This document shows, in pieces, positions 1 through 8,432 of a stretch of DNA of 64,000 bases. The stretch lies in contig JAAELQ010000040.1 in the NCBI GenBank assembly GCA_024226515.1, positions 1-64,000 of the forward strand. The letters run 5' to 3'. The notes under the pieces are model-generated. The model was not told the origin of the DNA, did not search any database, and saw only the letters and a list, made by a program, of their open reading frames with translations. The DNA is from a bacterium (lineage in GTDB: Bacteria; Acidobacteriota; Polarisedimenticolia; Polarisedimenticolales; Polarisedimenticolaceae). Position numbers and translations under genes: made by a program. Within the stretch, counting starts at the first letter, position 1; each line of letters opens with the position of its first letter.

Positions 1-114
1 CGTTTTTTGTCCCGATAGGGGCCGTCAGGGAGCATTTTCGTTCCCTCAGGTCCGTTTTGGGGCCGTTTTTTCACCCTCTCAGACCTTCAGAATCCGGCGG
101 GCCGGGGTAAGGAG

Positions 115-190
<76 letters not shown>

Positions 191-232
191 ACAGTGTGCC
201 GGGGGAGAACTTAGCACCGGCAAAAAGCAGCG

Positions 233-853
233 TCAACCGAGATCGGCGAGGCGAGAATCCCCGGAATGCAGGGCTTCGAGCAGGGCGCGAATCGCCTGGC
301 CGCGGTGGGAAACGGCCTGTTTTGCCGCGGGGTCGAGCTCGCCGAAGGTGCAGCCCGACGGCTCGTGGAAGAACAGCGGATCGTAGCCGAAGCCGTTGGG
401 CCCGCGCGGCTCCTCGATCAGCCGGCCCTCGACGACGCCGTCGAAGGTGGCGATCGTGCGTCCCGCCGCGGCGAGGGCCAGCACGCAGCGGAAGCGCGCG
501 CTGCGTCGCGCGGGGTCGGCGATGTCGCTGATCGCTTCCAGCACCGCGCGGTTGCGTCCGTCGTCGTCGAGACCGGGGCCGCCGTAGCGCGCGGACTTGA
601 CGCCGGGCGCCTTGTCCAGCGCGTCGACCTCCAGGCCCGAGTCGTCGGCCAGCGCGGGCTTGTCGGTGTGCAGCGAGTAGTACTCGGCCTTCAGCATGGC
701 GTTGGCCTCGAACGTCAATCCCGTCTCTTCCGGTTCGGCGACGGCTTCCTTCAGGCTGTCGAGGCCGAGGACCTCGATGCCCTCCGGGATCAGCGCGCGC
801 GCGAACTCGCGCACCTTTCCGGGATTGCCGGTCGCGACCAGAAGGCGTTTCAC
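233..853 (-). CDS. rdgB: XTP/dITP diphosphatase (RdgB/HAM1 family)
   Basis: This 206-residue protein hydrolyses non-canonical purine nucleoside triphosphates (XTP, dITP) to monophosphates, keeping them out of nucleic acids in the cytoplasm. It begins with the family's ATGNPGK nucleotide-binding motif near residue 8. It also carries [11 protein letters not shown], the [11 protein letters not shown] catalytic/metal motif, the SARYGG motif and [11 protein letters not shown]. The length matches the family. The start is a GTG at 853 that shares four bases (GTGA) with the stop of rph, so the two genes are translationally coupled. It is the last gene of a five-gene minus-strand operon in which rph-rdgB is a widely conserved pair, as in Bacillus. 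Confidence 0.95.
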   Translation of the reverse strand: MKRLLVATGNPGKVREFARALIPEGIEVLGLDSLKEAVAEPEETGLTFEANAMLKAEYYSLHTDKPALADDSGLEVDALDKAPGVKSARYGGPGLDDDGRNRAVLEAISDIADPARRSARFRCVLALAAAGRTIATFDGVVEGRLIEEPRGPNGFGYDPLFFHEPSGCTFGELDPAAKQAVSHRGQAIRALLEALHSGDSRLADLG

Positions 854-1596
854 TTGCGCACCAGCAGCGGTTCCAGCGCCGGGCCGAGAGCCTCGCGCTG
901 TTGCTTGACCAGCTCGTCGATTCCGCTGTCGGCCAGCGCCAGCAAACGATCGAGCTGATCGCGCGCGAACGGCGTGGACTCGGCGGTGCCCTGCAGCTCG
1001 ATGTAGCGTCCGTCGTCGGTGCGGACGATGTTCATGTCGACCTCCGCGGCGGAGTCCTCGACGTAGTCCAGGTCCAGCAGCGGATCGCCCTCGACGACGC
1101 CGACGGAGACGGCCGCGATCATGCCGTGGAGCAACGGCCCGCGGAGCTGCTTCGCCTCGCGCATCTTGTCCAGCGCCATGCACATCGCGACGAAGGCGCC
1201 GGTGATGCTGGCGGTGCGCGTGCCGCCGTCGGCCTGGATGACGTCGCAGTCGATCCACAGCGTGCGCTCGCCCAGCTTGCGGCGGTCGATGACGCTGCGC
1301 ATCGCGCGACCGATCAGGCGCTGGATCTCCATCGTGCGCCCGCTGGGGCGGCCGCGCGTGACCTCGCGCTGCGATCGTTTGTCGGTCGCCGCGGGCAGCA
1401 TGGCGTACTCGGCGGTGACCCAGCCCTCGCCCGAGCCCTTGAGAAACTGCGGCACGCGGTCCTCGACGCTGGCGGCGCAGATGACCTTGGTCTGCCCCAT
1501 GTGCATCAACACCGACCCCTTGGGATGGCGCAGGAAGTTCCGCGCGATCTCGACGGGCCGCAGATCGTCGTCGGCCCGTCCGTCGTGTCTGCTCAT
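850..1596 (-). CDS. rph: ribonuclease PH
   Basis: This 248-residue phosphorolytic 3'-5' exoribonuclease trims tRNA precursor 3' ends using inorganic phosphate. The sequence matches RNase PH along its whole length: the R-P-V-x-I/L-x-R-N-F start region, [12 protein letters not shown], and the [12 protein letters not shown] motif. The phosphate/RNA-binding arginine region [13 protein letters not shown] is present, as is the [19 protein letters not shown] core with its catalytic aspartates. The C-terminal helix has the usual length. The gene lies 37 bases after murI and overlaps rdgB by four bases. Its role is general RNA processing, unrelated to the cell-wall genes in the same operon except by conserved linkage. 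Confidence 0.97.
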   Translation of the reverse strand: MSRHDGRADDDLRPVEIARNFLRHPKGSVLMHMGQTKVICAASVEDRVPQFLKGSGEGWVTAEYAMLPAATDKRSQREVTRGRPSGRTMEIQRLIGRAMRSVIDRRKLGERTLWIDCDVIQADGGTRTASITGAFVAMCMALDKMREAKQLRGPLLHGMIAAVSVGVVEGDPLLDLDYVEDSAAEVDMNIVRTDDGRYIELQGTAESTPFARDQLDRLLALADSGIDELVKQQREALGPALEPLLVRK

Positions 1597-1633
1597 CGTA
1601 TTGCCTCGCTGCTCTTCGCGGTGCGCGGCCCGT

Positions 1634-2446
1634 TCACTCGCCCTCGATGCTCGCCCGCTCGAGGCGTTCGATGCGCCGACCGAGAAAGCGCTCGGCGACG
1701 ACCTGGAACGGCCCCGGAACGTCGGTCACGAAGAAATGGTGATCGGCCGTGCGTGGAGTCCCTTCGGCGGATAGTGACGAATCGCCGTGCAGCATAGCAG
1801 CAACCTCCGCAGCGACCGACTCGGCGGAATCGACCAGACGCACGGCGGAACCCAGCGTCTGGCCGATGACGTCCTTCAGCAACGGATAGTGCGTGCACCC
1901 CAGGACGACGGCGTCGACCTCGACGCCCTCGAATGCGGTCAGGTAGCGCTCGGCGACGCGATACGTGACGTCGTCGTGCGTCCACCCCTCCTCGGCCAAC
2001 GGAACGAACAGCGGGCAGGCCTGGCTGACGATCTCGGCGTCGGGCCGCAGCTCGCGGATGGCGTGGGTGTAGGCATGGCTGTCGATGGTGGCGCGCGTCC
2101 CGATGACGCCGATCCTGCCGGAGTCCGTCAGCTCGACCGCGGCCTTGGCGCCGGGGCGGATCACTCCGACGACCGGGAAGTCCACCTCGGCGGTCAACGC
2201 CTCGAGGCCGACCGACGACGCGGAGTTGCACGCGACGACCAGCAGCTTGACGCGTTGCCTGGCGAGGAAGTGCGCGGCCTCGCGGGCGTAGCGCGCCACG
2301 GTCTCGGGCGACTTGGTGCCGTAGGGCACGCGCGCGGTGTCGCCCAGGTAGACCATCGACTCGTCGGGCAGCGCGGCCTCGAGCGCCTTGAACACGGTCA
2401 GTCCGCCCACGCCGGAATCGAACACGCCGATGGGACGCTCGTTCAC
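1634..2446 (-). CDS. murI: glutamate racemase
   Basis: This 270-residue cytoplasmic enzyme converts L-glutamate to the D-glutamate needed for peptidoglycan stem peptides. Both catalytic cysteines are visible: C73 in VACNSAS and C184 in GCTHYPLL. The N-terminal [10 protein letters not shown] motif supplies D10, and the PYGTKS motif follows near residue 41. The length is normal for the family. The ATG at 2446 lies 7 bases after the GerMN gene stop. Being with an N-acetylmuramoyl-L-alanine amidase in one operon fits a cell-wall theme. No active-site residue is missing. Confidence 0.96.
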   Translation of the reverse strand: MNERPIGVFDSGVGGLTVFKALEAALPDESMVYLGDTARVPYGTKSPETVARYAREAAHFLARQRVKLLVVACNSASSVGLEALTAEVDFPVVGVIRPGAKAAVELTDSGRIGVIGTRATIDSHAYTHAIRELRPDAEIVSQACPLFVPLAEEGWTHDDVTYRVAERYLTAFEGVEVDAVVLGCTHYPLLKDVIGQTLGSAVRLVDSAESVAAEVAAMLHGDSSLSAEGTPRTADHHFFVTDVPGPFQVVAERFLGRRIERLERASIEGE

Positions 2447-2453
2447 GCCGGCC

Positions 2454-3137
2454 TCACGGAACGCCGCCCGTCGCTGCGAACGGCGACTCGGGCGCGCCGC
2501 CCTTGGTGATCGACCGTCCGAGGATCAGTCGCACGTTGGGCACCAGCGGCCGGCGCAGGTCGGTGTGGCCGTTCAGCGTCTCGACCGGGCTGCCGTTGAC
2601 CAGGATCGCGGCGCGCCGAATCTCGGCCACGTTCAACACGACGGAGTCGACGATGGCGTACACCGTCAGCAGCTCTTCCATGCTGCCGCCGCCGATACCC
2701 TCGACCAGCTCGCCGGTGAAGTCGAGGTACACGGTGCCGTCGTCGAGCACGAACGCCTGGCGCAACTGGCAGCCGGCGGGGACGGCGCGCAGCGACCTCT
2801 GCGCGGTGGGCCCGGCGATCAGGTCGGCGACGATCTGTTTGACGCGGTCGCCCGGCGTCGAGGTGTGGAAGATCTGGCGCGTTTCGCCGATCAGGCCGTC
2901 GTGGTTCTTCGCGGGGAAGTAGACCTCGACCGCCTCGCGGCGCAGCGGATTGGGCGCGGGGGTGTCGTCGGCATCGTCCTCGGGCCGCGTGTCGTCCTGC
3001 GGCTCGACGACCGCGTCCGGCGGCGGCGTGGCGGGCGTCGGCTCCGTGGGTTCGGAGGGGGCCGGTGCGCAACCGGCGGCCAGCAGCGCGACGACGATCG
3101 CGGCCGACGCGGCCCGCTGGATCGCGCCCGCGATCAC
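2454..3137 (-). CDS. GerMN-domain lipoprotein
   Basis: This 227-residue lipoprotein has a signal peptide ending in a lipobox (LLAAGC, Cys23), then a Pro/Glu/Asp-rich linker (about residues 24-65). A single GerMN domain follows (about 70-205), recognisable from the VEVYFPA start, the A-G-P-T loop, DGTVYLDFTGEL and the ILVNGSPVETLNGH end. GerMN domains are found in spore-germination proteins and in many envelope proteins of non-sporulating bacteria, where they are thought to bind or organise cell-wall components. The GTG start at 3137 overlaps the amidase stop (GTGA). The linkage amidase-GerMN-murI supports a peptidoglycan role. Nothing here suggests sporulation. Confidence 0.85.
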   Translation of the reverse strand: MIAGAIQRAASAAIVVALLAAGCAPAPSEPTEPTPATPPPDAVVEPQDDTRPEDDADDTPAPNPLRREAVEVYFPAKNHDGLIGETRQIFHTSTPGDRVKQIVADLIAGPTAQRSLRAVPAGCQLRQAFVLDDGTVYLDFTGELVEGIGGGSMEELLTVYAIVDSVVLNVAEIRRAAILVNGSPVETLNGHTDLRRPLVPNVRLILGRSITKGGAPESPFAATGGVP

Positions 3138-4282
3138 GGCGAGCCGTAGATCGATGTTCGCTTCGAGCGCCCGAGAAACTCGATGACGGCCGAGCCGATG
3201 GCGCGCACCGTCTTGTCGCGGAAGGCCCGACTGCGTAGCTGGCGCTCTTCGTCGGGGTTGGAAACGAACGCCACCTCGATCAGAACGGCCGGCATCGTCG
3301 CCCCCATCAGCACGCGAAACGGCGCCTGCCGCACGCCGCGGTCACGCGTGCCGGCCAGGGCGTTCAGCTGCCGTTGCACGGACTCGGCCAGCAGGCTGCT
3401 CTGCGCGAGGTGCTGGTTCTGCGCCAGGTCCCACAGCACCAGGTCGAGTTGCTTCTGCGTCCCGCCATGGGCGATGAACTGGCCCTTCTCGACACCGGAC
3501 GCGCGATTCTCCAGCGCGGCCAGCGTGCGCGCCTCGTCGTCGGTGGCGTCGGTGGACAGGTAGTACGTCTCGGCGCCCGTGGCGTTGCGCCGGCGCGAGG
3601 CGTTGAGATGGATCGAGAGAAACAGCGCCGCCCGGTTGTGGTTGGCGATCGCCGTGCGTTCGTCGAGCCCGACGAGGCGATCGTCGTCGCGGGTCAGCAC
3701 GACGTCGATCGAGCTTCCGGACTCCAGCAGGCGCTTGAGGCGGCGGGCCAGGTCCAGCGTCACGTTCTTCTCGATCAGGCCGCCCGGACCGATCGCCCCC
3801 TCTTCCATGCCTCCGTGGCCGGGGTCGATGACGACGATCGGCCGCGAGCGGTCGCGATCGTCGAGGCGGCTCAGAATGTCGTCCTCGACCGAGCGCGAGC
3901 TCTGGATGTCGATCACCAGCCGGAACGGGTTGCGCAGCTCGAACGTCTGATAGCTGAGGTACTCGTCGCCGACGTGAAACACCAGCGTGTCGCCGTCCTC
4001 GACGCCGAAGCGCTTCAGTACCGAGTTACGGACCCGACCGCGCGCCGGGCGCGACGAGACGGACTCGCCGTAGATCACCTTGATCTTCTTGTCCTCGACC
4101 TCGATCAGGTACGGCACCTGGCTGGAGTGGTTGAGCAGCACGCGCGTGCCGTCGTTCGAGACGTCGGTCTTGACCTCGACGCGCACGCGGGCCAGCGCCG
4201 GGGCGGCGAACAGCAGCAACAGGGCCGACGCCGCAAGTGCGGCGCGCAGCGTTCGGCGGGGGGAGGCGGGCTCTCGCATCAT
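3134..4282 (-). CDS. N-acetylmuramoyl-L-alanine amidase (Amidase_3, AmiC-like)
   Basis: This 382-residue exported zinc amidase cleaves the bond between N-acetylmuramic acid and the stem peptide, usually at septation. A signal peptide spans about residues 1-31. An AMIN-like beta domain follows (about 35-130). The catalytic Amidase_3 domain (about 148-370) shows the zinc-ligand motifs DPGHGG, the glutamate in GLIEKN and the histidine in LFLSIHLNA, plus the catalytic glutamate in VLIEVAFVSN. It is the first gene of the minus-strand operon, just downstream of a promoter-like sequence at 4316-4343. The ATG lacks an obvious Shine-Dalgarno and follows TTAATA, so a short leader is possible. Confidence 0.92.
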   Translation of the reverse strand: MMREPASPRRTLRAALAASALLLLFAAPALARVRVEVKTDVSNDGTRVLLNHSSQVPYLIEVEDKKIKVIYGESVSSRPARGRVRNSVLKRFGVEDGDTLVFHVGDEYLSYQTFELRNPFRLVIDIQSSRSVEDDILSRLDDRDRSRPIVVIDPGHGGMEEGAIGPGGLIEKNVTLDLARRLKRLLESGSSIDVVLTRDDDRLVGLDERTAIANHNRAALFLSIHLNASRRRNATGAETYYLSTDATDDEARTLAALENRASGVEKGQFIAHGGTQKQLDLVLWDLAQNQHLAQSSLLAESVQRQLNALAGTRDRGVRQAPFRVLMGATMPAVLIEVAFVSNPDEERQLRSRAFRDKTVRAIGSAVIEFLGRSKRTSIYGSP

Positions 4283-4315
4283 TATTAAATCCGTCTACAG
4301 GCGGTGGACTACAAA

Positions 4316-4343
4316 ATTGTGTCACACGCCCCGCCCGGGTCAA
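4316..4343 (-). promoter_or_regulatory. probable sigma-70-type promoter for the amidase-murI-rph-rdgB operon
   Basis: On the minus strand a TTGACC hexamer (4338-4343) is separated by 16 bases from CACAAT (4316-4321), a 5/6 and 4/6 match to the -35 and -10 consensus. The following AT-rich bases run into the amidase ATG at 4282, leaving a leader of roughly 27 bases. Inferred from sequence match only. Confidence 0.4.
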
Positions 4344-4357
4344 GTGCTGACCGAATG

Positions 4358-5443
4358 TCAGACGAAACGCACCTGATAGACCGGCGGGAGGTGCTGCGAG
4401 ACGGCGACCCAGCTCTCGCCGCCGTCCTCGGTGACCCACAGGCTGCCGGTCGTCGAGCCGAACGCCAGTCGATCGCCGGCGGCGTCGATGTCGAGGGCGT
4501 GACGAAAGACCAGGTCGTAGGCCGGCTCTTCGGGCAGCCCGCGACCCAGCAGGTCGAAGCTGCCGCCGCCGTCCGTCGTGCGTGCGACGACGACGCGCGC
4601 GTCGACCGGCACGCGGCACTCGTCCTTCACGCCCGGCACGAACCAGGCGGTGTCGGGCCGCTGCGGGTGAACGGCGACGGCAAAGCCGAACTTCGCCGGC
4701 CTGATCGCGGTCACTTCGTTCCAGCGCGCTCCGCCGTCGTCGCTGCGGAAGACTCCGTTGTGATGCTGCACCCAGAGCCGATCGGGGTCGGCGGCGCAGG
4801 CGACCATGCGGTGCGGATCCTGGATCGCGGGGTCCTCGCGTTTCTCGGGCGGCATGTACTCCGCGTACATCCCCTGCGTCGTGCAGTCCCACGTCTCGCC
4901 GCCGTCGGTCGTGACCCACACGCCGCCGCACGAGATGCCGACCAGGACGCGGCGCGAGTCGCGCGGGTCGACGACGATCGAGTGGATCCCGGCGTCGTCG
5001 TATCCGCCGCCGAACCACTGCTTGCGTTCGGGCCGGTCCCACAGGCTGCGGACGAGCTGCCACGAATCACCGCCGTCAGTCGAGCGGAACAGCCCGGCCG
5101 GGATCGCGCCGGCCCACAGCACGCCGGGCTGGTCGGCGCCGCCGGGCTCCAGCGCCCAGACCTGATGCGTCGACGGAGCGTCGGCCTCCCCGCTCTCGGC
5201 GGGAAACGACGGAGCGTCCAGCTCGTCCCACGTCTTGCCGTCGTCCGAAGAGCGGCGCAGCTTGACGCCGAAGTGGCCGAGGTTCAGCGCGGCGTACAGC
5301 GTCCCGTCGCGCGGATCGTCCAGCACGATCGTCACCGGGTCGCCGAGGAAAGCCGGCTCTCCCGCGATGTTCCACTTACCGGACGTGTCGCGTTCGACGG
5401 TGAACAGCCCCTTGCGTGTGGCGACTCGGATGCGCTCGCTCAT
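4358..5443 (-). CDS. BNR/Asp-box repeat beta-propeller protein (sialidase/VPS10-like fold)
   Basis: This 361-residue protein has no signal peptide and is built from repeated Asp-box motifs S/T-x-D-G-G-x-x-W: SDDGKTW near residue 66, STDGGDSW near 121, TTDGGETW near 178, SDDGGARW near 233 and TEDGGESW near 337. Such repeats mark six- or seven-bladed propellers found in sialidases, sortilin and photosystem-assembly-like proteins. No sialidase catalytic arginine triad could be confirmed, so an enzymatic call is not justified. One base separates it from the upstream MoaD/ThiS-like gene, so the two are co-translated. That pairing (BNR propeller plus a small ubiquitin-like protein) looks like a functional unit of unknown role. 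Confidence 0.8.
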   Translation of the reverse strand: MSERIRVATRKGLFTVERDTSGKWNIAGEPAFLGDPVTIVLDDPRDGTLYAALNLGHFGVKLRRSSDDGKTWDELDAPSFPAESGEADAPSTHQVWALEPGGADQPGVLWAGAIPAGLFRSTDGGDSWQLVRSLWDRPERKQWFGGGYDDAGIHSIVVDPRDSRRVLVGISCGGVWVTTDGGETWDCTTQGMYAEYMPPEKREDPAIQDPHRMVACAADPDRLWVQHHNGVFRSDDGGARWNEVTAIRPAKFGFAVAVHPQRPDTAWFVPGVKDECRVPVDARVVVARTTDGGGSFDLLGRGLPEEPAYDLVFRHALDIDAAGDRLAFGSTTGSLWVTEDGGESWVAVSQHLPPVYQVRFV

Positions 5444-5444
5444 C

Positions 5445-5714
5445 TCAACCTCCGGAAAGTGCCTGCATGACGAAGATCTCGGCCGAACTCTCGACGGCGT
5501 CCCCCAGCCCGGCGCGGTCGGCGATCATCTCACCGTTGACGAAGACCACGACGTGCTTTCTGAGGCGTGCCTGATCGTCCAGTACGTAACTGCGCAGCCG
5601 CGGGTTCTCCTCGAACACGGCGTCGAGCACCTCGCGTACGGTGCCGCCCTCGACTGCGCGCGGCGGTACGGCCAGATGCCGTTCGAGAATCGGTGTGAAC
5701 TTGACACGTGGCAT
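5445..5714 (-). CDS. MoaD/ThiS-like ubiquitin-fold small protein
   Basis: This 89-residue protein has the beta-grasp pattern of the MoaD/ThiS family and ends in the diagnostic Gly-Gly (ALSGG). That diglycine is activated and thiocarboxylated when these proteins act as sulfur carriers. A T-V-R-E-V-L-D-A-V-F segment lies near residue 25 and V-V-V-F-V-N-G-E near 55, both typical. No moaE, thiG, moeB/thiF-like or molybdopterin gene lies nearby. Its tight link is to the BNR propeller gene (one base apart), so a pathway-specific or non-sulfur-carrier role is possible. Whether the diglycine is used here cannot be read from the sequence. Confidence 0.82.
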   Translation of the reverse strand: MPRVKFTPILERHLAVPPRAVEGGTVREVLDAVFEENPRLRSYVLDDQARLRKHVVVFVNGEMIADRAGLGDAVESSAEIFVMQALSGG

Positions 5715-5744
5715 GTCGCCTCCGCTGCGCCCGCTACGGTCTTC

Positions 5745-6473
5745 TCAACGGACGGCGCTGGGCGCGACCTCGTGCAGCCGGTCGAGCCAGGCCGGGATCT
5801 CGGGCCGGGCACGGATCTCGCCCGCCTCCTGCGGGGTCAACAGCTCGCAGGAGAGCTGGTCCAGCATCGACCCGACCGAGATGTCGGCCCGACTGATCCG
5901 GTCGCCGACCAGGAACGGTCCGGCGCGCAGCAGCTCGGCGACGTTGTCGAGGCACTCGTACAACTCGCGCCGCACGCACGCCTCGCCCTTCAGCCCGACG
6001 CCCTGCCCCGACAGGCGCTTGACGACCGCTCGTCGCGCGTAGCTGGGGATAATCCAGCGGACCGGGACGGGCAGCTTCGACAACACCTCGCTGCACATGC
6101 GCTCGAAATTGTCCGGCTGACACCAGCGAACCCAGACGATGTAGAAGTACAGGACCTCGTCGCCCCAGTCCTCGAGCATCTTGGCCCGGGTGCGCTGCAA
6201 CGAATCGTCCGGGTCGAGCGGCGGATCGGGGAACCTGCGGTCGATCTCGGTCAGGATGTCGCTGCTGTCGACGACGATCTCGTTGCCGAACTTCACCGAG
6301 GGGACGCGACCGCGCGGGTTGAATTTCTTGGCCTGGCCCGGGGTCTGGACGTTGTGGATCTCGAACGGCTGCCCCTTGAGGGCCAGCGCCATGTGCACCT
6401 TGCCGCACGGCCCGGACAGCGTCTTGTTACGGCTCAGTCCGGGGTACTGGATGATCGTGATCGTGTCCGACAT
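5745..6473 (-). CDS. glutathione S-transferase-like protein
   Basis: This 242-residue protein has an N-terminal thioredoxin-like GST half (about 5-85), with the cis-proline segment G-R-V-P-S-V-K and the D-S-S-D-I-L glutathione-site serine motif. An all-helical second half (about 90-225) follows. The first strand continues into a S-G-P-C-G-K-V-H stretch, so a cysteine near residue 23 may be catalytic, as in omega or Ure2-like classes. The substrate is unknown. It starts eight bases after the AGPS-like gene stop and is probably co-transcribed with it, which suggests lipid or lipid-aldehyde metabolism, but this is inference from position. Confidence 0.75.
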   Translation of the reverse strand: MSDTITIIQYPGLSRNKTLSGPCGKVHMALALKGQPFEIHNVQTPGQAKKFNPRGRVPSVKFGNEIVVDSSDILTEIDRRFPDPPLDPDDSLQRTRAKMLEDWGDEVLYFYIVWVRWCQPDNFERMCSEVLSKLPVPVRWIIPSYARRAVVKRLSGQGVGLKGEACVRRELYECLDNVAELLRAGPFLVGDRISRADISVGSMLDQLSCELLTPQEAGEIRARPEIPAWLDRLHEVAPSAVR

Positions 6474-6481
6474 GCCGGCCT

Positions 6482-8380
6482 TCAGCTGCCGATGCCCTGG
6501 TTGCGCACGCCGAAGATGTTGTCGGGGTCGAACGCGCGCTTGGTGCGGCGATTCATCTCCAGCGACGCCTCGGACATGACTCGCGGCAGGAAGCTCTCGC
6601 GCAGCTTGCCGATGCCGTGGTGGTGCGACAGCGAGCCGCCGGAGCGCAGGATCTCGTCGCGCGCCGCGTTCTCCATCTCGGCGTAGATTTCACTAGGGTT
6701 GTCGACACCCTTGTAGTAGTAGCCGAAGTAGAAGTAGACGCAGACGCCGGTCTCGTAGAGCTGCGTCACGCGACACGAGATGAACGGCTTGCCCGGCAGG
6801 TTGCGCTGCGCGCACTCGTCCAGCACGCGGCGCTTGACGTTCTCGCACAGCGTCAGCACGTGACTCCACGGCACCGACGTCTCGAACGACTCGCCGATCA
6901 GGTAGTGATTCATGATGAAGTCGCGGATGTAGGCGATGCTGAACGTCAGCTGGTACCCGCGTCGCCCGTTCTCGGCGCCGGCCTTCATTCCGTTGTGCGC
7001 CCGCGCGACGCGATACACGCGCTCTTCCTGCTCGCGCACTTCCGAGCGGTCACCCTCGAACACCAGCGTACAGGCGACCATCTTCTGCGGGTCGAAGCCC
7101 TTGATCCGCGTGACGAACCACTTCTGTGCGCGGCTCTTCAGCTGGTGCAGGCCGGTGGATCCCGGCTTCAGCGCCATGCTGAACTGGAACTGCAAGTTGT
7201 CCACGAGTCGCACGCTGGCCGGCGGGCGTCCGGAGTGCATCAGATCGTACAGGAACGCCACGCCCTCCTCGAAGGACGGGAAGACGACCGAGCCGTAGCG
7301 CTGCACTTCGGGCAGCGGGAACAGCTTGACCACCGCGCCGGTGATGATGCCGATGTTGCCCTCGGAACCCAGGACCGCCAGCCGCGGGTCGGCGCCGACG
7401 GACTCGCGCGGAAACGCGGTCGCGCGCTCGAGCTTGCCGGCCGGCGTCACCAGGTGCACGTCCAGCACGATGTCCTCGATGTTGCCGTAGCGGTTCTTCT
7501 TCATCCCGCTGGCGTTGGTCGCGACCCAGCCGCCCAGCGTCGAGAACTCGACGCTGTCCGGTTCGTGACCCATCGTGAAGCCGTGCTGCTCCAGTTGTTC
7601 CATGATCAATCGGCCGGGCGCCCCGGCCTGCACGAACGCCTGGCGGTTGACCGGGTCGATCCACAGCACGCGGTTCATGCGCGTCATGTCGACGGAGACG
7701 ATCGTGCGCTGCTCGTCCTTCGGGCAGCGAAGCGCCTCGGTGACGTTGGTTCCGCCGCCGTACGGAATCAGACACACGGCGTGTCGCGCCGCCGCGGCGA
7801 CCAGGCGGACGACCTGTTCTTCGTCTTCGGGATACACGACGAGGTCGGGCACGCGGTCGATCGAGCCGTGCTTGATGGCCCACATCTCTTCCTGCGTGTG
7901 GCCGTGACCGTGGCGCAAACGAAGCGCCGCGTCCGTGCTCAACTGATCCGGCTTGAAGCTGCCGCGGAGCTCGTCGTCGAACGCCGCGTTGCTGCGCGGC
8001 GCGGGGACCTCCGGCGGGTACGCGGGGCGGTTCGTCTCGTCCCGCTTCAGCGGGGCGCCCATCACGTCCAGCACCCAGGGCACGAGGCTGGGCAGTTCCT
8101 GCCCGCTCAGTTCGTAGCGCGCGCCGACCAGCTCTACGTGACCGCGCTCGTTGACCTCGAAGCGCGTGTCGCGGAAGCCCCAGACGTCGAGACTCTCGGC
8201 GTCGCTGTCCGGAATCGGGACGGGCGCGTCCGGGACGATGCGGCCGTTGCCGCCCGCCGCGGCGGCAGCCTGTTCCAGCGTGCGGCCGTTGACGTGCCGC
8301 CGGCGCAGCGCGATCACTGCGCCCACCGTCAACGCGGCCAGCGCGCCGATCAAGCTCGGGGTTCCGAAGAGGTCGATCAT
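6482..8380 (-). CDS. FAD-binding alkyldihydroxyacetonephosphate synthase-like oxidoreductase
   Basis: This 632-residue flavoprotein closely resembles alkyl-DHAP synthase, which swaps the acyl chain of acyl-DHAP for a fatty alcohol, the ether-forming step of ether-lipid synthesis. Visible features: a single N-terminal membrane segment (about 9-26); the AGPS-type leader (VWGFRDTRFEV, V-P-W-V-L-D-V-M-G); the FAD-binding PCMH domain with PYGGGTNVT and T-L-G-G-W-V-A-T-N-A-S-G-M-K-K-N-R-Y-G-N; and the C-terminal signature GGSLSHHHGIGKLR containing the active-site histidines. Length is close to the human enzyme. AGPS homologues are known in myxobacteria and some other bacteria. The upstream neighbour, 52 bases away, is a cardiolipin synthase, giving a phospholipid context. 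Generic FAD-linked oxidase is the alternative. Confidence 0.85.
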   Translation of the reverse strand: MIDLFGTPSLIGALAALTVGAVIALRRRHVNGRTLEQAAAAAGGNGRIVPDAPVPIPDSDAESLDVWGFRDTRFEVNERGHVELVGARYELSGQELPSLVPWVLDVMGAPLKRDETNRPAYPPEVPAPRSNAAFDDELRGSFKPDQLSTDAALRLRHGHGHTQEEMWAIKHGSIDRVPDLVVYPEDEEQVVRLVAAAARHAVCLIPYGGGTNVTEALRCPKDEQRTIVSVDMTRMNRVLWIDPVNRQAFVQAGAPGRLIMEQLEQHGFTMGHEPDSVEFSTLGGWVATNASGMKKNRYGNIEDIVLDVHLVTPAGKLERATAFPRESVGADPRLAVLGSEGNIGIITGAVVKLFPLPEVQRYGSVVFPSFEEGVAFLYDLMHSGRPPASVRLVDNLQFQFSMALKPGSTGLHQLKSRAQKWFVTRIKGFDPQKMVACTLVFEGDRSEVREQEERVYRVARAHNGMKAGAENGRRGYQLTFSIAYIRDFIMNHYLIGESFETSVPWSHVLTLCENVKRRVLDECAQRNLPGKPFISCRVTQLYETGVCVYFYFGYYYKGVDNPSEIYAEMENAARDEILRSGGSLSHHHGIGKLRESFLPRVMSEASLEMNRRTKRAFDPDNIFGVRNQGIGS

Positions 8381-8432
8381 ATTGTTGTGCCGCCTGGAAT
8401 CCTAGCACGGGGCAGGCATGCCGCGGGACTCG

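Noticed and set aside
1..114. Possible terminator stems with T-runs before the tRNA
   Set aside because: Stem AGGGA/TCCCT has a long loop, and the T-runs lie on the wrong side for the minus-strand tRNA; nothing firm can be called.
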